From: Pratylenchus scribneri
Lineage: Eukaryota; Nematoda; Chromadorea; Rhabditida; Pratylenchidae
DNA length: 64,000 bases
Assembly (NCBI GenBank): GCA_030063045.1
Contig: JAQSEB010000010.1
Location: forward strand, 3,713,501 to 3,777,500
Direction: 5' to 3'
Below, piece after piece: positions 60,093 through 64,000 of this stretch. A model generated the notes under the pieces. It searched no databases. It saw nothing but the letters and a program-made list of their open reading frames with translations, and was not told the DNA's origin. Numbering within the stretch: the stretch's first letter is position 1; every line of letters begins with the position of its first letter. A program made the position numbers and the translations under genes.

Positions 60093-62419
60093 CTAGTCAT
60101 AATTCTGGATAGCGGCAACAATATGCTTTGAGCTGAGGCCATATAAATCCAACAATGCATCGGGTGGTCCAGAACGTGGGAGTTCTGAAAATGACACTCA
60201 TTTCTTGTTATGTAAAATATAAAAAATACCTTTGACACAAATGTGGCGAACACGAACGTTGGGAATATCTGCCAATGCCATGGCCACCGCTTCACCCAGT
60301 CCACCAGCTTGATAATGATCTTCCACAGTCAAAACTTTACCACCAACTCGTTGGGCATGTTTTGTTAGCATTTCGACATCGAGTGGCTGTAAAATTAAAA
60401 TGATGTTATTTAAAAATAAATAGTAATATTACTTACTTTTACCGAGAATAAATCAACCACGCAAACATTAATTCCATCAGCTTTGAGTTCATCATGAGCC
60501 TTTATGCACTCATAAAGTGTGACACCGGCGCCAATCAGCATAAATTTGTCCTGTGGAGCTTCTCGAACAACCTATAAAATAAAAAATTGCTAATCTCTGT
60601 GAATATGTTAATAAACATACCTTGCATTTTCCAATCTCGAACTTCTCATTGTTAGCATAAATGACAGGGGTATTTGGACGACTAACTCGTGTATATGTTA
60701 TTCCATTGTAATTGGCAGCCAATTCGGTGGCATATTCGGCGGCAACAGCATCCGAAGGATAAAGAACAATGCTGTCAGGCAGTGCACGGAACAAGGCAAT
60801 ATCTTCAAGGCCCATCTGACTTGGCCCATCCTCACCAATTGAAACGCCCACATGTGAACCAGTGAATTTTGCGTTCGCAAAAGAGACTGCAGCCATGCGA
60901 ATTTGATCGCCAGATCGAGTGAAGAATGCGGCAAATGTGCTATAAAATTAATGTTTCAAAAAAGAATAAATTTTTTCTTACCTAATATGGGGGATGGCAC
61001 GCCCTCGACAAGCCAAACCAACACCAACGCCAACCATGTTTTGTTCGGCAATAAAACATTGGACAAATTGGTCAGGATATTTTTTCAATACTTTGTTCGA
61101 GAATGTCGAATTAGAAATGTCGCTGAAATATTAGAATAATTTTTATTTGGTTCATTTTTTGTTTTCTTACCCATCCAAGGCAATGACACGTTTGTTGACA
61201 TCGGCCAATTTGAGGAGAGCATCGCCATAGGCCAGACGGGTTGCCACCTTTTGGCCAATTTCATATTGCGGTGGTTTGCTCATTTTGATTCTGCCAAGTC
61301 CCAAATCAACTTCTTTGGCATCCTCGACCGGCTTTGGGATGTTCCACTTGACCGGAGTTTTGCTTTTTAGAATAGCTCGGATTTGGTCGGCCTTATCCAT
61401 TTTCACCGGCTTTCCATGGCAATCATCTTGGTCTTCAACGCCGTCAATGCCTTTGCCCTTGAAGGTCTTTGCAACGATTGCTGTTGGTTTTCCTTTGGTA
61501 TTCCTAAATTTTATTATCAAATTGAATGATTTATATTTTTTTTTGTTTTTTACTTTGCATCAGCATATGCTTTTACTAAAGCGTTGATATCGTGTCCATC
61601 CACCACAATTGAATTGAAACCGAATGCCTCGAATCGTTTTGCATATGTTTGAAGGTCATGTTGCAACATCGTTTGTTGACTTTGTCCAAGACGATTCACA
61701 TCAACAATTGCCACCAAATTGTCCAGTTTATAGTAACTTGCGAAAGCAGCTGCTTCCCAAACGCTGCCTTCCGCACTTTCGCCATCACCCATAAGGCAAT
61801 AAACACGATACGAAGCTTTGTCCACATATTTTCCAGCATATGCCATTCCAGCTGCACAAGAAAGTCCTTGACCAAGTGAACCTGCAAAACACATGAAAAA
61901 ATGAAATTTATTTTATTTAACTTTAAAATTTGTTTCGTAAAAGCATTTAAAGTCTAAACTGATATATTATTTCTGTATGCATTTTCATATGTAAATTTTG
62001 TATATTAATAATTCAAAAATTACCTGTGGCCACATCAATGAAATTGAGTCTTGGTGTCGGATGGCCTTCAATATCGGAGTCAATTCGGCGTAAACTGAGC
62101 ACTTGGTCATTGGTGAGCAGACCAGCTTCTTCCCAAGCAGCATAAAGGATAGGACAGGCATGACCCTTATTCATTCATCTTTATAAAAACATTCTAGTAG
62201 AAATACCTTTGATAGAATGAAGCGATCGGCAGCCGGATGTCGCGGATTTTTCACATCGTAACGCATTTCCGCAAAAAACAAGGTGGCCATAATCTCAGCG
62301 GCACTGCAACTGCTCGTTGGATGACCCGAATTTGCTTTGCATGTTTGCTCAATGGAAGAAACTCTCATTCGATTGGCCGCATCTTGAAGTTGAGCAACAA
62401 TGTCGTTATTAGATGTCAT
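60093..62419 (-). CDS. Transketolase
   Basis: Multi-exon gene from [19 protein letters not shown] to AAIQNYD, about 620 residues. Thiamine-diphosphate site: [13 protein letters not shown] ending in VAIVDVN (GDG...N motif), with [11 protein letters not shown] before it and LGQGLS. The pyrimidine domain holds [13 protein letters not shown] with the catalytic Glu, then [10 protein letters not shown] and [14 protein letters not shown]. The C-terminal domain has [13 protein letters not shown]. The enzyme links the pentose phosphate pathway to glycolysis in the cytosol. Motifs for cofactor and substrate are intact, so it should be active. Confidence 0.95.
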
Positions 62420-62940
62420 TTTCGCAATAAATCGTAAATTGTTGAATTTTGTTGTATTGCTAAATCAATTCATTTTGATTAATTTGAATAATTATCACAC
62501 TAAAATATACCTATTCCAACTTATGTGACTTAATTTTTCTACTATTAATTTTGAATTGTTCAAAAATTGTGAAGTAACGAAAAATCGCCAAGTCAGAACA
62601 CACATTTAAGTCATAAATTTTAAAATGAAATAATAAATGGAATGAATTAAATGATTAGTTAGTTCTTCTGGTTGAATGGAATATTGATGGACTGATTATT
62701 TTTATCATTAATTTATTTTATCACATCGACTCTTTCGCTTTAATGGTTAAATAATTTTATTAGATCATGCCATAATGAATGTGAGTAAATAATTAAAAAA
62801 ATTAAAAATGTTTAAAATACATGTACTTAATTTAATACAAATAATTATTAAATGTTTTTTATTCAATTTAGAAATATAAGAAAATTATCATTATCCATAT
62901 CCAGTATAAACTTTGAATGTAATTTTATTGATAAGAAAAT
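62420..62940. other. Non-coding region between transketolase and the next gene
   Basis: Very AT-rich. Presumed transketolase promoter. No other feature. Confidence 0.3.
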
Positions 62941-63718
62941 TCAGCTTTTCATAGGTGAGATATTTTTCCCATTTGAATCTGGCAATTTATCTGTTTCGGA
63001 AGGGTCATCATCAAAAGTAATTGGGGCTTGCTGAATTTGTCCAGGAATACGCCGTGCCTTCCTTGGTTGGACTTGCTTCTTAAAAATTGGTAAAAATAAA
63101 TTGAAATTATTATAAATACCTCATTTTCTACAAAGTCATTCTCCTCATTCGGTGCAACGCGCTTATTTTGACCTGTTTCAGTTGGGTTTTGTTTCGGCAA
63201 GGAGCAATTGATCTCAATTTTTTAATTAAATTGTAATTTACATTATTGAAAGAGAAACCTTAATATATGCTTGTATACATTTTTGGATGGCAGTAATTCT
63301 CTCATTTTCGTCCTTAATTCTTTGCAGTTCCAGCTCCCTCTTTGGCGCGAACATTAGTTGAACAGACTCACGGTCAATCTTTATTATCTTGAATTTACGC
63401 TCAACGAAGATTTTACTAGAATGAAAATAAAAAATATTAATAAAATTTTTAGAATATAAAACTAACTCCCATTGTGGTTTTAGCATTTTTTCTGTCATGT
63501 TCCCCATAAATTTTTTTCGTCCATCTTTGTCCAGTTGAAGAGCATATAATTGTCGACCAAAATCGGTCACTCCGAGAATATCTGCATCTTCAAACCAATA
63601 AATGTACCAAAGTTTAGCTGAATTTTTTTGATTTAATATTTTTAATATTATTTGTGATTCACTTACTATCTTTCACGACATCGTAAATCAAAATTGTCTG
63701 GCTTGTCAAAGCATTCAT
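62941..63718 (-). CDS. Unrecognised protein: beta-rich head, coiled coil and basic tail
   Basis: Five exons with good phases, from MNALTSQTILIYDVVKD to ISPMKS (about 220 residues). The first 110 residues alternate short hydrophobic strands (TILIYDVV, KLWYIYWF, ILGVTDFGRQLYAL, FKIIKIDRESVQLMF). A charged helix with coiled-coil character follows (ELELQRIKDENERITAIQ). The tail has a basic QPRKARRIPGQ and acidic TFDDDPSETD. This layout (small head, helix, disordered basic tail) is shared by XRCC4, XLF, PAXX and SAS-6 type proteins, but I see no diagnostic motif, so this is only a structural analogy. Lies upstream of transketolase on the same strand. Confidence 0.55.
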
Positions 63719-64000
63719 TTATTTAACTTTAATCACAACTCAATCAAAATTATCAATGTAAAATAGAATCTTGTGAAATGAAATTGAAGAATTTAGCAGT
63801 CTAATTCCACTTGCAATTGAATTTTATGGAGCACGAGAGGATAACTAGGAACTTTATAAAAAAGTATAAAACTAACAAGGTATTTCAAAATTAGGTGTAC
63901 ATATATACAAAAATATAATACAACAATCTTTTATTTTTAATTTTTATTAGCAAATGAAAATATAGAATGGGAATATCGGGAAATACAAGGAAAATATGGA
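63719..64000. other. Window end, non-coding
   Basis: Upstream flank of the preceding gene. Nothing recognised. Confidence 0.3.

Overview
The window is nuclear DNA of a nematode. It is AT-rich and gene-dense in several stretches. Genes are broken by very short introns (mostly 40-50 bp, GT...TTTNCAG-like). The protein-coding content is animal (innexin, NR2E-type nuclear receptor, KCC, SMARCB1, CCT6, PRPF3). Innexin, the tiny introns, closely packed same-strand genes and long poly-G/poly-C runs together point to Nematoda; a clade (for example Tylenchina) cannot be fixed from the sequence alone. All gene models below were built by hand from reading frame and splice phase, with no alignment tool.

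Layout. 1-6.3 kb: a ZC3HC1/NIPA-like gene (minus) diverges from a CNOT4 gene (plus), followed by an LSM11-like Sm protein gene (plus). 6.5-7.0 kb: SNARE BET1 (minus). 7.8-9.2 kb: mitochondrial phosphate carrier (plus). 9.6-13.8 kb: PIGQ (GPI-GlcNAc transferase subunit), whose fourth intron contains a complete 12-exon ABCG/White-type transporter gene on the same strand. 14.0-15.6 kb: an innexin (minus). 15.9-18.2 kb: a fold-back element and a 1455-bp hAT-like element with an 8-bp target duplication. 18.4-22.3 kb: splicing factor PRPF3 with a small MITE in an intron. 22.9-25.5 kb: an NR2E (tailless-like) nuclear receptor that has a DNA-binding domain but no visible ligand-binding domain and ends in an eh1-like motif. 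25.5-29.6 kb: a long non-coding stretch with homopolymer tracts.

29.7-32.8 kb: a tight minus-strand series PARG, prefoldin 1 and a truncated UAP1, spaced about 170 bp apart (operon-like). 33.7-39.2 kb: a K-Cl cotransporter (minus), probably with three further 5' exons at 44.1-44.7 kb carrying an RFQV kinase-docking motif. 44.7-49.4 kb: mostly non-coding, with inverted repeats around a minisatellite. 49.4-50.7 kb: an orphan membrane protein. 51.9-54.2 kb: CCT6. 54.6-56.1 kb: a protein tyrosine phosphatase. 56.5-57.0 kb: an orphan small gene (plus). 57.2-59.4 kb: SMARCB1/SNF5 and UBC9 (minus, 196 bp apart). 60.1-62.4 kb: transketolase. 62.9-63.7 kb: an unrecognised head-plus-coiled-coil protein.

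Most genes are housekeeping functions with no single shared pathway. The points that stand out are the nested same-strand gene, the nuclear receptor without an obvious ligand-binding domain, the LSM11-like gene in a nematode, the UAP1 fragment in an operon-like cluster, and several well-delimited non-autonomous mobile elements.
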